A stretch of 64,000 nucleotides of DNA, from the NCBI GenBank assembly GCA_963920665.1, contig OY987271.1:13209350-13273349 (forward strand), given 5' to 3'. Below are positions 48,008 through 60,231 of the stretch, piece by piece. Position 1 is the first letter of the stretch. The number at the start of each line of letters is the position of its first letter. The translations under genes and the position numbers were made by a program. This stretch comes from Straminergon stramineum. Lineage: Eukaryota > Streptophyta > Bryopsida > Hypnales > Calliergonaceae. Below the pieces are notes generated by a model. The model was not told the origin of the DNA and ran no database searches. It saw only the letters and a list, made by a program, of their open reading frames with translations.

Positions 48008-50791
48008 ATGGCGCGCGGATGGATGTTTCAATTGCTCACTTGTTGCCTGTTGCTCGGCTTCATGTGGAGCCCTTCGACAGCAAGTGCGTCTAGACTTTCA
48101 GCAGCATTTCAGAGGAGCTTGCAGCAGGACAGTACTAGCAAGGTGAATGACTAATTGGGATGCAATTCTATTGATGAACTTACACCTTGAAACCTGGACT
48201 AGAATTCGACCCCGGGATCGCAGCTGGACAGTTCTAAATGTAACGTAGGGCTAGCTCGGGCATCAGTTTGACGTGAATTTCGCGAATTCAGTTTCGACTT
48301 GTGAAGTTTGATCGACACAATTCAAGGCAAAACTGTCAGAAATTTGATCTTCGTTGTTAGTCTAGGCAGCCTAGCTCGCTCATCCATTTCTCGTGCATTT
48401 TGTGAACTTTGCTCAGCTACGAATTTGTGAAGTTTGATCGACACACTTCAATGCAAAACTGATCTTCACTGACTGGTTGCGACAATATTGCCCGGTTGCG
48501 ATTCAGATCTTTCGAGCAGAATTGGTCCACCGCGACCACGCCGACTCCCCCCTCCGTCCTCCAACAGGCACGACCTCAGCAGACCGGTTGGCCGCGGCTG
48601 CCGCTCGCTCCAAGTCTCGCGCTGCTCGCCGCCGCGTTGCAGAAGCTCCAGCTACCGAGGTTCAAGATCTCACTCCCATCACCTCCGGCAGTGCCGAGTA
48701 TTTGATAACCATCCATCTCGGCACTCCCGCTCAGAAGTTCGTGGTGATCGCGGACACCGGAAGCGACTTGGTGTGGGTGCAATGCCTGCCTTGCAAAGCC
48801 CCGAATGTCTGTTTTCCTGCTCCCAATCCCTACTTCGACCCTTCTGCATCCAGCTCGTACGCCGTCGTGCCTTGCAACAGCTCCCTGTGCGACCCCAACC
48901 AGGTGAGTCCTCGCTCCATACCATTCCTACTCTGCTGCACTTCAAATTTCAATCTCCTTGAAATTTCTTGCAGATTCTAGCTAGCACGTCCTGTGATTCG
49001 CACTTCGAGAGGAATTAGAGCGGTTGCATCCAGTCATCAATTCTTTTTGCAATGGTTTAGTAGCGGTTCCATACTTTGCCTTAAGCTCATGGTGTATTGC
49101 AAATTATTCCAAATAGTGCAAACTTGATGCAAAAGTCTTGGGTAAGGAACCAATTCATGTCTATGCCAAAACGGTTGCCAAAACTATTGCAATCTCGAAC
49201 ACTTGAAAATGCATTGTACCATGTTGTACCAAACCATTGCAAAATTGTTGATAGGTTTCTGCGGTCATAGCAAAAAACTTAGAAGGGCTAATACAATCAC
49301 AGCCTTCTGTACTAGTGACTCCACACCATTCCAACTCTGCTACACTTCAAATCTATTCCGATCTCCTTGAACATCCAGATTACGTGATACACGTACTGAA
49401 CTGAGTGATGATCATGTATGTTGCAGTTCGGGAGTGCTTCCTGTGTCGACAGTTCCCGAAGCTGCCAAGTTTCGTACTCGTACGTCGACGGAAGCGCAAT
49501 CCAAGGCGACATTTCCACCGAAACCATTGCCCTCAGCAACTCCATCTCTGGGGTCGCCTGGGAAACCCCAGGTTTTCTGTTCGGGTGCATGAACAACGAC
49601 ACCGTATCGTTTGAATCGGTGGACGGCTTGGTGGGATTCGGACGAGGGCCGAACTCCCTCCCGAGTCAGCTCACTCAATCCACAGCGAACAATGTATTTT
49701 CCTATTGTCTAGTTCCTTACACTGCTGCAACGACTTTGACGTCGGCCTTGTTGCTTGGGGAGACGTCCCCCGGGGCGAGCTATTTCTTGCCGCTGGTGTA
49801 CACCCCAATTCAAACGCATGATGAGACGTTTTACTGGGTAAGCATGACGGGGATTAACGTAAGCGGCACGGAGTTGGACATTCCGAGTTCGGCGTTTCAG
49901 TACAATACCACGAATGGGAATGGAGGCGTGATTTTCGACTCCGGGACAACATTGCTGTACTTGCACGAAGCCATATTGAAGACCGTTGTTGAGGTACGTA
50001 ACATGCTAAACCAGTGAAGCATGTAAACCAGTGACACTTGAGTCCCAAAAATACTGTTAAAGCATCCAAGAATATAGGCTCAAAAGAAGAACGATTGTCA
50101 TTGTGCGTCAAGGAAGTGTGGTCACCTCATCCTTTCCAAAGCATATACTCTTGAATACCTAAGGTCAAGTGGGAGGCTCCTGGCTTGGTTAATAGCGTCC
50201 ACACTCTTGCCATCAAAGGATGATATATAAATACTCAAAATATTCTCAATTCTAGCTTCCCAAGCCAGGGCCCTTCAAATCTAACGAAGGTTTGGAACCA
50301 ATGCTACGTTTAATGTCATGTACTGACCATGCATACCTCATCCAATTCTCAACGTTAATTTATATCCAATTGTATATGATTATTACACGGTTGAGTTTGC
50401 TGGCGCTGATCCATGTTCGCTTTGTTGAATGCAGAGTTTGCAAGGGTTGATACACTACCCTGAAGTGAACGCCACAGAGTATGGTTTTCCGTTGTGCTAC
50501 AACCTGACGGGAGTGAAGCATCCGACGTTCCCGAGCATGAGCCTTCAATTTGCTGGAGTCAATGGCACGGACGTGGTAGAGTTTCCCCTTGCCAGTGAGA
50601 ACTTGTTCGTCCCTGCCACAGACGATGGAGAGATTCTCGTTGAATGCTTGGCCATGGAATCGACTGGCGACGACACTAGTTTCATGACAATTGGAAACAT
50701 CGCCCAGGCAAATCATTATGTGGAGTACGATGTGACGAATCTGCAACTGGGGTGGACCACCTCGGTGGATTGTTCACAGCCTCTAGTATAA
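48008..50791 (+). CDS. Nepenthesin-type aspartic protease (A1 family), four exons
   Basis: Exons 48,008-48,142, 48,507-48,902, 49,427-49,993 and 50,435-50,791 join without frame change (all introns phase 0, GT...AG; donors GTGAAT, GTGAGT, GTACGT). The product is 484 residues, the usual size of plant A1B proteases. Residues 1-27 form a signal peptide (hydrophobic core LLTCCLLLGFMW), then a propeptide (ELVHRDHADSP, followed by an Arg/Ala-rich stretch). The first catalytic site is DTGSD at residue 128, the second DSGTT at residue 348, and SYVDGS supplies the flap tyrosine. The Cys-rich insert (CLPC...C...C) marks the nepenthesin group. It should be a secreted or vacuolar acid endopeptidase; the substrate is unknown. 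The start has a good context (TAATGGCG). It is the only complete gene I see in the window. Confidence 0.9.
48251..48470 (+). repeat. Tandem duplication inside intron 1
   Basis: Blocks CTAGCTCG at 48,251 and 48,371, and TTGTGAAGTTTGATCGACAC near 48,299 and 48,425, show a duplicated unit of about 120-126 bp that makes up most of the 364-bp intron. Confidence 0.6.
48915..49380 (+). repeat. Direct repeats and a small inverted repeat inside intron 2
   Basis: CCATTCCTACTCTGCTGCAC near 48,921 recurs as CCATTCCAACTCTGCTACAC near 49,326, each followed by CTTCAAAT and ATCTCCTTGAA. Between them, TTTTGCAATGGTTT (49,046) pairs with AAACCATTGCAAAA (49,231). The intron therefore holds a duplicated segment around a MITE-like insert. 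Confidence 0.5.
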
Positions 50792-53700
50792 CAGTAGATC
50801 AGTCACAGGAAGATGTTTTGAAAACGAAGACTAAAACCCTAAAATTCTTACAATTAGCAGCCTGGGCTGAATCGTGAGTGATGCCTGGAGCTTAGTAATA
50901 CTGTAAATGAGAGATGGCGCTGACTTAGTGCCGGCTTAAACTCTCTGAGACCAAGTGGATGATGAACATTTCCAAAAGCTTCAGTTACTCACGTATTCAG
51001 TTATTGCTGCCGGAGTTCAGTTGTATGAAACGGATGAAGTACATCCAAGTATGCTAAACAAACAATGTTTGTCTATTCTTTGATTATAAGGCTCACTGGG
51101 CTGCTTGGTGCATCATGATTTTTGTGCAAAGTGAATGAGTTCATGTAGAGATGGGACGAAAAGAATAATGGCTTGTGAAAATGAAGATCTATTTGTCTAA
51201 ATTTTTCTTAAATCATATTTTTGTATAGAGAGGAAACCTCCTAATCTACACTAACTCTACTTTCTACCAAGCTCTCATTGGGGTTAAACATAGTTAATAA
51301 TCTTTATATATGAAGACCGATTTGGCCAGACTAATTGCAATTTCTTTTTTTCAAATTGAAGTAACTAAAGTTAAATGCCTTATTAGGATTTTGATGCATT
51401 CAAGAGATAGAAGTATTAGTGTGCTTAGCTTGTGTAGATGTGTCAAGCTTGAACAAATATATTTTAACAAATATAAGGTATAGTAGGTGTGAATAAACAA
51501 GTAGACACAACTTGGTGTGAGCGCCAAATTACCCACCCTTAGTAATTCACGAATACAACCAGGTTCTGGGTTTCGACTAAGTGACTCTCACTTTTGGGTG
51601 TCTAAGCGTGGTCCATTGTGCCTTCCAAATAGTGGATCTTTTTACTAAGTGCCTACGTGACTCCAAAATTGCAAGACTCGCTTAAACTACTTCCAAAATT
51701 TTGGGCCTACTAGATTGAGGGCCTGCTGGATAATTTTGATGGAACTTACACTTGGGAAGAACTATCCTAGGAACCCTCTATTTCATCTCGTGTCATTCCT
51801 AAAAACGTAAGACTTGACCCGATCTGACCTTCCTAGCCAAAGTTATGGGTGGATGAAGTTTGACCGCTACTCGGTTCCTCGAACTTCATCCATCTATTAC
51901 ACCTAGTTCCCCAATTCACACGGATCCGAAATTCGGAGGGATGGTTCACAAAAGTTTATCCTACCTAGATCTGGAGTTGGACCCTGATCAGAGATTTCGA
52001 CTGAATTTTCATCCAAGCCTTACCCAAACTTCATCTATTGATTTCTCTTAACCTATAACTCGGAATTGACTTTTCTCTTCGGCCTTAGACCCTAATTGAG
52101 AGCCTCCTCCTAATTTATTTAATTCTCCATCAACTTCGGAGTTTAGCTATTCTTCATCCAGATTGACCCCAAACTTCATCTGGGGATAACTTTCTCAATT
52201 TCTACCCGATTTGGGCGTGCCTTAGGGTTTTGGAAAGCCACGGTGTAATTAGGATAATTTCATTTCTAGATAAATTTTGTTTTTTTATGTATGAAATGGA
52301 TTAGATGTTTAAAGTTTTGTGAAATTAAGTGTGAATGTGATGATATTTGGAGTTAAAGTGTAAAATGACTTTTTGGCTTGAGCGGTTGTGGACTTTGACG
52401 GATTTTTTATTAAAAGATTGGAAGGGATATGTGAGGAAGGATGGTGATATATAGTCTTCTCTTCTTTCATTATTTTTCTCTCCTTAATTTGTTATTGCAT
52501 TCGGAACATGGGGTTGTGTTTTTATGCTTTTCGTTGTTGTATTATTTTTTAAGAAAATTTATAAGTGTCATTCTTAGTTATTATATTCACTTAAGTGATA
52601 GTGATTATTGCTTAAGCATGAAGTTGAATTTTGATGATAATTTACCTTGAGTATTTTATGAATGTCAAATCAATTAAATTGAATAATTTAATAATCACTT
52701 AAGTGATGAGTAAGTATTCTTTGCCTAGAGCATTATATAAAGGAGAATCTCTTTAAGAGAGAATTTGATGACATTTTGAGTAGATTATGTTTATACTTTA
52801 TATTTGATCTCTTAAGAGAATTTTTGGGTCAATGCTTAAAGCAATATTTGAAGTATTAAGAGGAGCAAAATATTAAGTTAGTGATTGACTTAATAATTGA
52901 TAATTATAGTGATTGAAAATTATTTGTAAAGTAGGGATTGGTTTGGAATTGAGTGATCCAGTGATTGGATTTTATTTTGAAATTTAATGATAAACCAATG
53001 ATTGGTAATTATTTTCATTTAAAGGATTGGAATATCTTTGTATCACAAATGGACATGTATGTTTGAAATAAAATTAGTGATTGAGATTTATTTTGAGTTA
53101 GAATATGAGTTTACATTTCTAATGAATAGAAATCATTGAACAATTACAAACGATTGATGTACATTCTAATGATTGAATGATTATTGCATGTTCAATAAAT
53201 GGTATTCCAAATAAAGACATGAGCATATGTTTGAATGTTTGAATGTGTATTTAAATTCTTCCATTAGAAATTGTATTTAGTTGTGTAAACTTAGAAAGCA
53301 TAATTTAAAATTTGTATTACAATTGGAGAAAAGAGGAAATCAAAGATATTACGGTGATGCAAACGGAGAAAGCTTAAAGCTAAAGATAGGAGAATACAAA
53401 GTCAAATAAAGACTGGAGACTTGGAAAGGAAAGAATTTGAAATTCTTTAAAATCATTTAGCAAAGTATATTATACATCCGTGAAGGGAATTTATTTGTAG
53501 AATTGCTTAGAGCATAAGTGTGTTAATGTGTTCACTTAAAGCGATGTCCTTGGTTGTTTTCAATCCCTAAAAAGGATATGTGTTACATTTACTTGAAGTA
53601 ATTGAGTCATTAGCGCTTAAAGTGACTTAAATGTTGAAATTATAGTTGTCAAATACAATTAAAGAATTCTCGGTTGAACCAAATTTTCAAAGTTCAAATA

Positions 53701-55435
53701 TATATTGTGAGATGCAGGTTGCAAATGGATATATTTGTAATATATTTCAGCGAATTCAAAGTATGAGATTTGTGGATGCAGGTTCCCTTAGTTTATACCT
53801 TTAGATTCGCATTTTATTTTAAGACAAGACCGAGACGGGCTTAGTGGTTAGAAATTTATATTTATAATTAGATGGAAATTGGAAAGAGAATTCCTCTTCC
53901 ACTTCTAAAATAGAATATGAAATATATCAAATCACCTAATATATTTAGATTAGCGACATAATTTACCTACAAAATGACATTAGCTAATAAAAACACTAAG
54001 CTAATTTGAGTTTTTCCCCGAATGAATCTAATTGGAATTGCCTTGGATTGTCGTAGAAAATTGTACTACACACAGCCTTCTTCTCTAAGCTTATGTCCCT
54101 AGAAATGACTTGACCTATAGTCCTAAGGGTCTGACCTAGGGGTGGGCTTCAGCCCAAACTACTAACTCCTAGTTAGAGCCATAGGGGACGGTTGGAGAGG
54201 TTTAACTCATACCTCGAAACTTGAGTTGTTCATCGCGCCCCCCCAGAAGCTTTACCTCTTCCGCCATGAACTCCCGCGCCATGAGACAACGAACCACTGT
54301 TCTAATCATAAAATAAATTGGTACAATAGTTTAATTTTCAATTTCTATCCTATTTCTTTCTTCCTCCCTTCTTTTCCTTCCTCCCACACTCTAAGGTGGC
54401 CTAACTACCCTCCTCTCCTACCTACCAAGCCAATCTCAAGGACGTGTCATACTGTCCTCCAAGGTTGAGCTACTTCTTACGTCTTAAGTCTTATGTTCTC
54501 TTCTTACATATCACACTTAATCTCATGGTAATCACCTAATTCTAATTGAAGGGTTTAAGTAAGCCTTGAGAATTTCCCCTCCTATCTTATCTACTCTCAC
54601 TCCTAACCTTCAAATGGTCCTCTCCTTGTCACTCTCTCCCATTCTTCCGGCCTTCCACCATCTTCAATCCTTCTTTCTTTACTTACTTTGACTATTTTGG
54701 TGAGGTTTACGAAAGACGAGGAGTTGATTTTCCCGCCCCAAAGGTTATGTTAGAGCAATGGGGACCCTTGGTCGGCATCTTCACTTCTTTCCTTGCCTCT
54801 AGCTTGCTGATTTTTGTCCCTTTCCCTTGTTGCGACTGCTGGACCCCCAACTTCTACCTCCTTGTTAGGCCCTCCCTGTCTTCCCTAGTTGCTGGACCGC
54901 CCTATCCAGCCCTTCTCCTAACCATAGCCCCCCCTTTTTAACCCCTTCTTAATCCCTCAAACCCCCGGTGCCCCCTTTTAACCCCACAACTTATATCAAG
55001 CAGTCTTTAATTTCCCTCTTCCTCGCGGCAGTCTTTAATCTCCCTTCCCGCATGGCAGTATTGGCCCTTCCTTCGCTGCAGTACTCAGCCCAAGACTTTG
55101 TGGCAGTACCTGGCCCAAGCCCTTCCCGGGTATCGAGGGTGTAGGGGATTTGGGGTTGCTAGGGGTTTGGGTTCGTCCTACCTTGTCTAATTTTTGGCGC
55201 TAATTCCTAAGAACTCGTGAAAATCATACCTAGGGCTCGTATGTGGTGGCCTACGATCGTGGGGGCGGGGCCCTATTCTATTCCCTCCTCGTTATCCTAC
55301 ATGTTTATTTTGACCTTTAATTTCTAGTTTTTGGGGCCTAAACCTTGGTTTGTTCCCAACACGTTTTGGGAACTAAACCTTATGGGTAGAGGGGCCACGT
55401 GATCTCATAGTTCTCCCATGAGGTGGTTTTAACAC
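50792..55435. other. Long gene-free region
   Basis: 3' flank of the protease to about 51,200, then repeat-like DNA. 52,300-53,750 is very AT-rich with many AGTGATTG-like words. 54,100-55,400 is pyrimidine-rich and GC-richer. The ORFs there are short and show no recognisable domain. No reverse transcriptase-like sequence was seen. Confidence 0.4.
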
Positions 55436-55610
55436 ACTGTTAATATTTTCCATCCCAAGGGGGTTCAAAGCTTTGCCATCGTTCCCCTTTTTAATACACT
55501 GCTAAGACCTTTTACCCCAAGGGGGTTCGAAGCTTCGTTATCCTTCTACTATTTCACCTATCACGACGACTTTTTTACCCTATGGGTTCAAAGCTTCGCC
55601 ATATGGGTGG
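55436..55610 (+). repeat. Three-unit tandem repeat
   Basis: Units containing CCCAAGGGGGTTCAAAGCTT (about 55,455), CCCCAAGGGGGTTCGAAGCT (about 55,514) and CCCTATGGGTTCAAAGCTTC (about 55,578). Spacing is about 60 bp. Confidence 0.5.
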
Positions 55611-55717
55611 GACCCACTATCCTCACACACTCATGTCTCTCAACAAGGAATAACACATCACTATTAGGAACAAGGACAAAAGACAAAGAAATGGCTTTGG
55701 ACACTCAAAAGCTAGCG

Positions 55718-56890
55718 ACACAGGTTAGTAACATCAATAACTCAAACTAAAGGCCCCTCAAAGCAACATCGCCAATCATATGGGGGGTTGCTCTAGGGTT
55801 AGTACACGACAAAACAAGGTGATTGACCCAAAGGGTCTCTCCAAGGTAGGAATTTATAAACTATTGCAACCGGGGAAATTAGTAAAAGCTTCCAAGCTCA
55901 AGCTTGGAAGAGTTAGTACCACGATCAATCAAAAGAAAAGGCAAGGGACCCACAGAAGACTTTGCAAGCTCCAAAAACAACAACAATGGCCAAAAGTGCT
56001 TAAGAAACACTGTTGCAAGTTTTGAAGCTAAAATGCAACAATGTCCAACACAAATTGGACCCAACGGACCCAATTACACAAAAAAGGAGGTGGTGAGAGA
56101 GGAGAGGGGGTGCCCTTTTATACTCTTTCCCAAGCACCTACCTCTCCTCATTCATCTAAGTTAACCTTATCTTCTTGGATTTTCATCCAAAATTCAAGGT
56201 TTTCATCCTATGTTGGCCCATTAAGCTAACTTTTGGAGATTAACACCAAATCATAAACGGATTGCGCCATTGGCTTCAAGAGGCCATTTTTCATGTGAAG
56301 GAAGACCCTCCCCATTTCTATCTTCAAAATCACAATGAAACCTAGCGCCAACTTTATGCCAAAAATCAAGAAAAATCCCAACTTTGGAGGGTTGACTTTT
56401 CTAGAAAAAGTAACTAGCCTAGGCTCCTAAGTAGGTACGGGGGAGTGAAAAAAGACCTATCTTGCGCTCCATTCCGCTTTCGTATGCTCTCGCTCCGCTA
56501 GTTAAACCCGTTGTGGACTTTAATTTCTATTAATTGTTGGGGAATTTGGCAGGTTCAGGTACTTCTGACTACCGGAATGTTGTGAAACTTGTCGGGAAAT
56601 CTTATTAACATAAATGAAGCTACAATAATTTTTAGTGGGAATTTACCGCCACTTGGGGAATTTCTAGGAATTTCCAATCGCCGGTTTGGATAGTTGATTG
56701 TTCGGAAAGACATCCTCTAACTATCAAAAAATTCCGAAACTTTTTGTGGAACCTCCCATGGGATCCCACGACACATGTGTAGGCTCATATTTTTACTCTA
56801 AACATCGACCCAAGGGAGAAAAATTCCACCTCCTCGTTTAATTATCGGTGGTCGAGGAATCTTCCACACTCGGAGGAATCTTGGCAAACC
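55718..56890 (-). mobile_element. LTR-like repeat, copy 2 (inverted)
   Basis: Reverse complement is similar to 1-1,160 over its length, including the TATA box (complement at about 56,114-56,122) and blocks such as CCCATGGGATCCCACGACAC and CAAGCTTGGAAGAGTTAG. The outer end on the right is not resolved, because copy 1 is cut by the window edge. Confidence 0.55.
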
Positions 56891-58152
56891 GACTTCGCTA
56901 TTGGTTCCCCGGCATGGGTTTAATCCCAAACCACCCTCCTTGGATCCTAGAATCCTCCACAATCCCATCTTGGTATTTTTTACATCTACAAATCAACAAT
57001 TTGGGGTTCTACTATTTCATCCGTGGAATGGAAAAACTGGAACCTATTTCCGGGAACTGATTCCTATGCCTTACTAGGGTTCCCTCAACCAAAGCTACTT
57101 TAGAGATGTCCGTTCCATGTGGGATTTTGAGCCTGATACGCCCATCACTCAGAATTGACTAATTTGCCACGATTAGTTGGGTTCTAACCTATTTACAACT
57201 CGTGGTTGGGCCATTCTAGCCATAATATTCTAAAAATAGACCAAATACTATATTGAAATGTGGCACTCCTATTTTGGTTCTACACTCTTTTGGGGGCTTT
57301 TTGTACATAAAAGTGCATTTAAAATGACAAAATATGAAAAAAAGAAAAAGTGAGCCCTTGGTAACGAATTGGGGGCTCACACTTGGTTATGGAAATTTGA
57401 GGCCACACAACTAAAGTCATGAAATGAAGCCACAACAAGGGCATGGAATCAATAGAATTATGATGTCCCACAACTAAAGCCATGAAAATGAAGGCATGCG
57501 AGTTGAAGAGTTGTTTTGAGGAGCAAATTTGTTTTGTTTATTGTATCGTATTGCTAGTGGTAACAAAGTTTTAGTAAAGCTAACTAATCATAAGAGCACA
57601 AGTTGCATTTAAATACATGTATTTTCAACACAACATCAACACAACGTTTCAACATATTTATAAATTTGTTTTGAGTATTGAAATTGTGCCCTATATACAT
57701 GTATAAATATTAGAAGTAGAGTGAGGCTTTGAAAAGGCTACTTCTCCTTGAGAAAATAATGCATGCAAGGTTGTAGGCAAGTAGTCTAAGAATTCAACAA
57801 ATAACTATGATCATTTTGGATGTACACCCTCTAGAAGTGGATTAGAATGTAATTGCCCAATGAACATTTGCTTCTCTTTCATAATGCGTATCTCCTTCAT
57901 ATTTCTTGGTTAGCAAATTGCTCAATTAGCTTTCCCTCCATCTTTAATGCATGTTTGGGTGCCATTGCTTTACCTAGAGACTTCACTTGTGTTACAAATA
58001 TTTGTATTATTACCCCTATATGCTTCAAATTTGAAAAGGACCTAATTACATTGTAATGATAAAAAGTGTTTTGCAATTATTTAGATTCAACCTAATTATT
58101 TTGATGACATCTATAATACTAAATTTATTAACATATTGTTTCTCACCATCAA
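56891..58152. other. Non-coding stretch
   Basis: No gene. CACAACTAAAG plus CATGAAA occurs twice near 57,406 and 57,470 (a local duplication). Confidence 0.35.
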
Positions 58153-58354
58153 CACTACTACAACATGGAATGTTTTAAGTAAGTTTTTTAGTATAGTCCT
58201 AGTAGTAAGATTTTTAAGGTCATGACTTTGTAGGAGATTTTTAATAAAAATTTACTAAAAACAAAAATTTTACTTAAAATTCTTTTGAAAGTTCATTATT
58301 GAAAATCTTACTATTAAGAATATACTAAAAAACTTACTTACATGCTATATAGTG
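58153..58354. mobile_element. CACTA-like MITE, 202 bp
   Basis: Starts CACTACTACAACATGGAA and ends CATGCTATATAGTG. The arms pair for about 60 bp (GTAAGTTTTTTAGTATA, then TAGTAAGATTTTT, on both strands). Almost the whole element is a foldback. No clean 3-bp duplication seen (CAA and GTA). Confidence 0.55.
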
Positions 58355-59220
58355 GTATTGCACGCACAAAATTTAAAAATCTATTTGACACTCCCCCTAA
58401 AATGGTGGGCTAATTTTGATTCTTCTATAATTTTTCCCTCCTATCAAACTATGCCAAAGGTATCCATCTCCTAAAAAACCCAAGCCCTTGTTCCTACTTG
58501 AAGTTTGATAGTTTTTTCTTTGTATTGTCTTTATTCCTTTCTTTTTTCTCCATCCTATTAAAAAAACCAAGTTAATAAATGAATTAACATTGAAATTTTC
58601 TTATCACATTATTTATGTAGAACAAGAATTCTATTGATTTATCTAAGCTTGGTTTGCCAAAATAAAATCACTTTTGATGAAAACCCTATGTAAAATATAG
58701 AAATGTGAATTAAGGCCTTATTCGTTAAATTGAGACAAAATGGTCATTTTGAGACTTTGAAAAATTGATGCAAAGCTCCAATGAATTAATAGTTGTTGAA
58801 ACCAATGATATATAGAGTTGGACATCTAACAACAATAGGAAGCTTTCAACAAGTTGTTCCAATTGGCTTGAAATATGAGATTGCAATTGCATCGATACAT
58901 GAGAAGATGTAAGACTTTGTTTCACATAGAGGACCTGAAGTACTCCGCAAAAATGAAAGGGAGTCATTTCAAAGTGAATAAGTCGGATTTACTTGTGCAT
59001 TTGAATACAAAAAGAGTATGTAAATATTCTTTGTAGTGAATGAACTATGAAGGCATAAGATTTAGTGGAATCTATGTAGCGACCTCTTGTACATGAAGCA
59101 TTGAACTTCTGAAAGTATTTTTGTATGTCTATTTATCATACTATTAATAGTAAAGGATACCTCAAAGCTACATACTTTGAAATCTTCACTTGCTTGATTT
59201 ACCTGTTGATGGCAAAATCT
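58355..59220. other. Non-coding stretch
   Basis: AT-rich, no supported gene or repeat. Confidence 0.4.
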
Positions 59221-60181
59221 TTACTTGTCTATTTCTATACAATTGCTCCTAGCTACTTCCAGTGCTTTGAGCTTCGCTAGTCCTTTAAAGATATCCTTGC
59301 GTCGAGAGTGATAGTGAGGCCCACTTCCCCCCACCCCAAAGAATCGCATAAGCTCAAGCTCTAAGCTCCATTTTCCTTTCACTTTGACCTTCGAGTAATT
59401 TGGGGGGCCTCCAAAGCCGAAAGTGATCTTGACCCTTGAGGAGTCCGCCTTGGTAGCCATGCATTGACATTGTCTATGTATGGAAGTGAAGTCCTAGTTG
59501 TTTTGAAGTCCAGAGAACACCAATGTTCTTCGAAAATTCGTTGCTTGAAAAGACTGTCGACGGAAGGAGATTGTTTAGTTCTCGCAGATTGCGAGGGATG
59601 AGGTTGCTTATCCTCGACTTGAAGAACAATAGCATGAGTAGTCAACTTTAGTAATACAGTCATAGTCTCATCCTCCAATACAGCCACTAACTTCAATGCA
59701 ACAATGCAGACATTAGGAATTGCAGATAGAGTCGGAATACCATCTTCAAGTCGAAGATGTCCCGGCATTTCGTCCAAGGGTAGGTTTAGTTTGTGACTTG
59801 TTGCCACGTCCATCTGCGGTTTTGGCAAAAAGGAATTCCCACAATTTGAGGATGCTCGTTTCAACAAAGACAAAAAGCATATAGGAGTCCTAATAGGTCT
59901 GCTACTGGGGGGTTGTCCATGACCCTATCTTCAACATCCCCCTTGGAATAGTCTATGGCCGTGGATGTAGCGTCTACAGCAGACCCGACAGCAGACCGCA
60001 ACAAGTATGGTTTGGAATATGGAGCGGTATTGCAACTCCCCCCCTTGGATTTGGATTGGTTAGAGAGCGACCTTTCCAATCTAGAGAAAAGACTCTTGGT
60101 CAACCTTTGCCTTTTCGGTGGTTCAACAAAGAGAACACCTCCAACCTGTAGTACGTATAAAATCCATAAGCCCAACCACAT
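59221..60181 (-). pseudogene. Unrecognised broken ORF group
   Basis: Three overlapping or adjoining minus-strand ORFs in three frames (60,181-59,861; 59,873-59,379; 59,460-59,221). The first has a basic block PPKRQRLTKS and the sequence GDVEDRVMDNPPVADLLGLL. The second has IPNVCIVALKLVAVLEDETM and ends near an RR-rich stretch. The regularity suggests one former gene broken by frameshifts, or exons. No family is recognised. An LTR-like sequence lies immediately upstream. Confidence 0.3.
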
Positions 60182-60231
60182 TACCCTCTGTCAAACAAAT
60201 GCAAAAGCATTGTTACGTACTTCCCACGGCT

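Noticed and set aside
48488..48961. Long alternative-frame ORF over protease exon 2
   Set aside because: GC-rich exon shadow; the frame with DTGSD and the splice sites is the coding one.
51560..51590. tRNA-like GGTTCTGGGTTTCGA
   Set aside because: Only a loose T-arm resemblance; no acceptor or anticodon stems around it.
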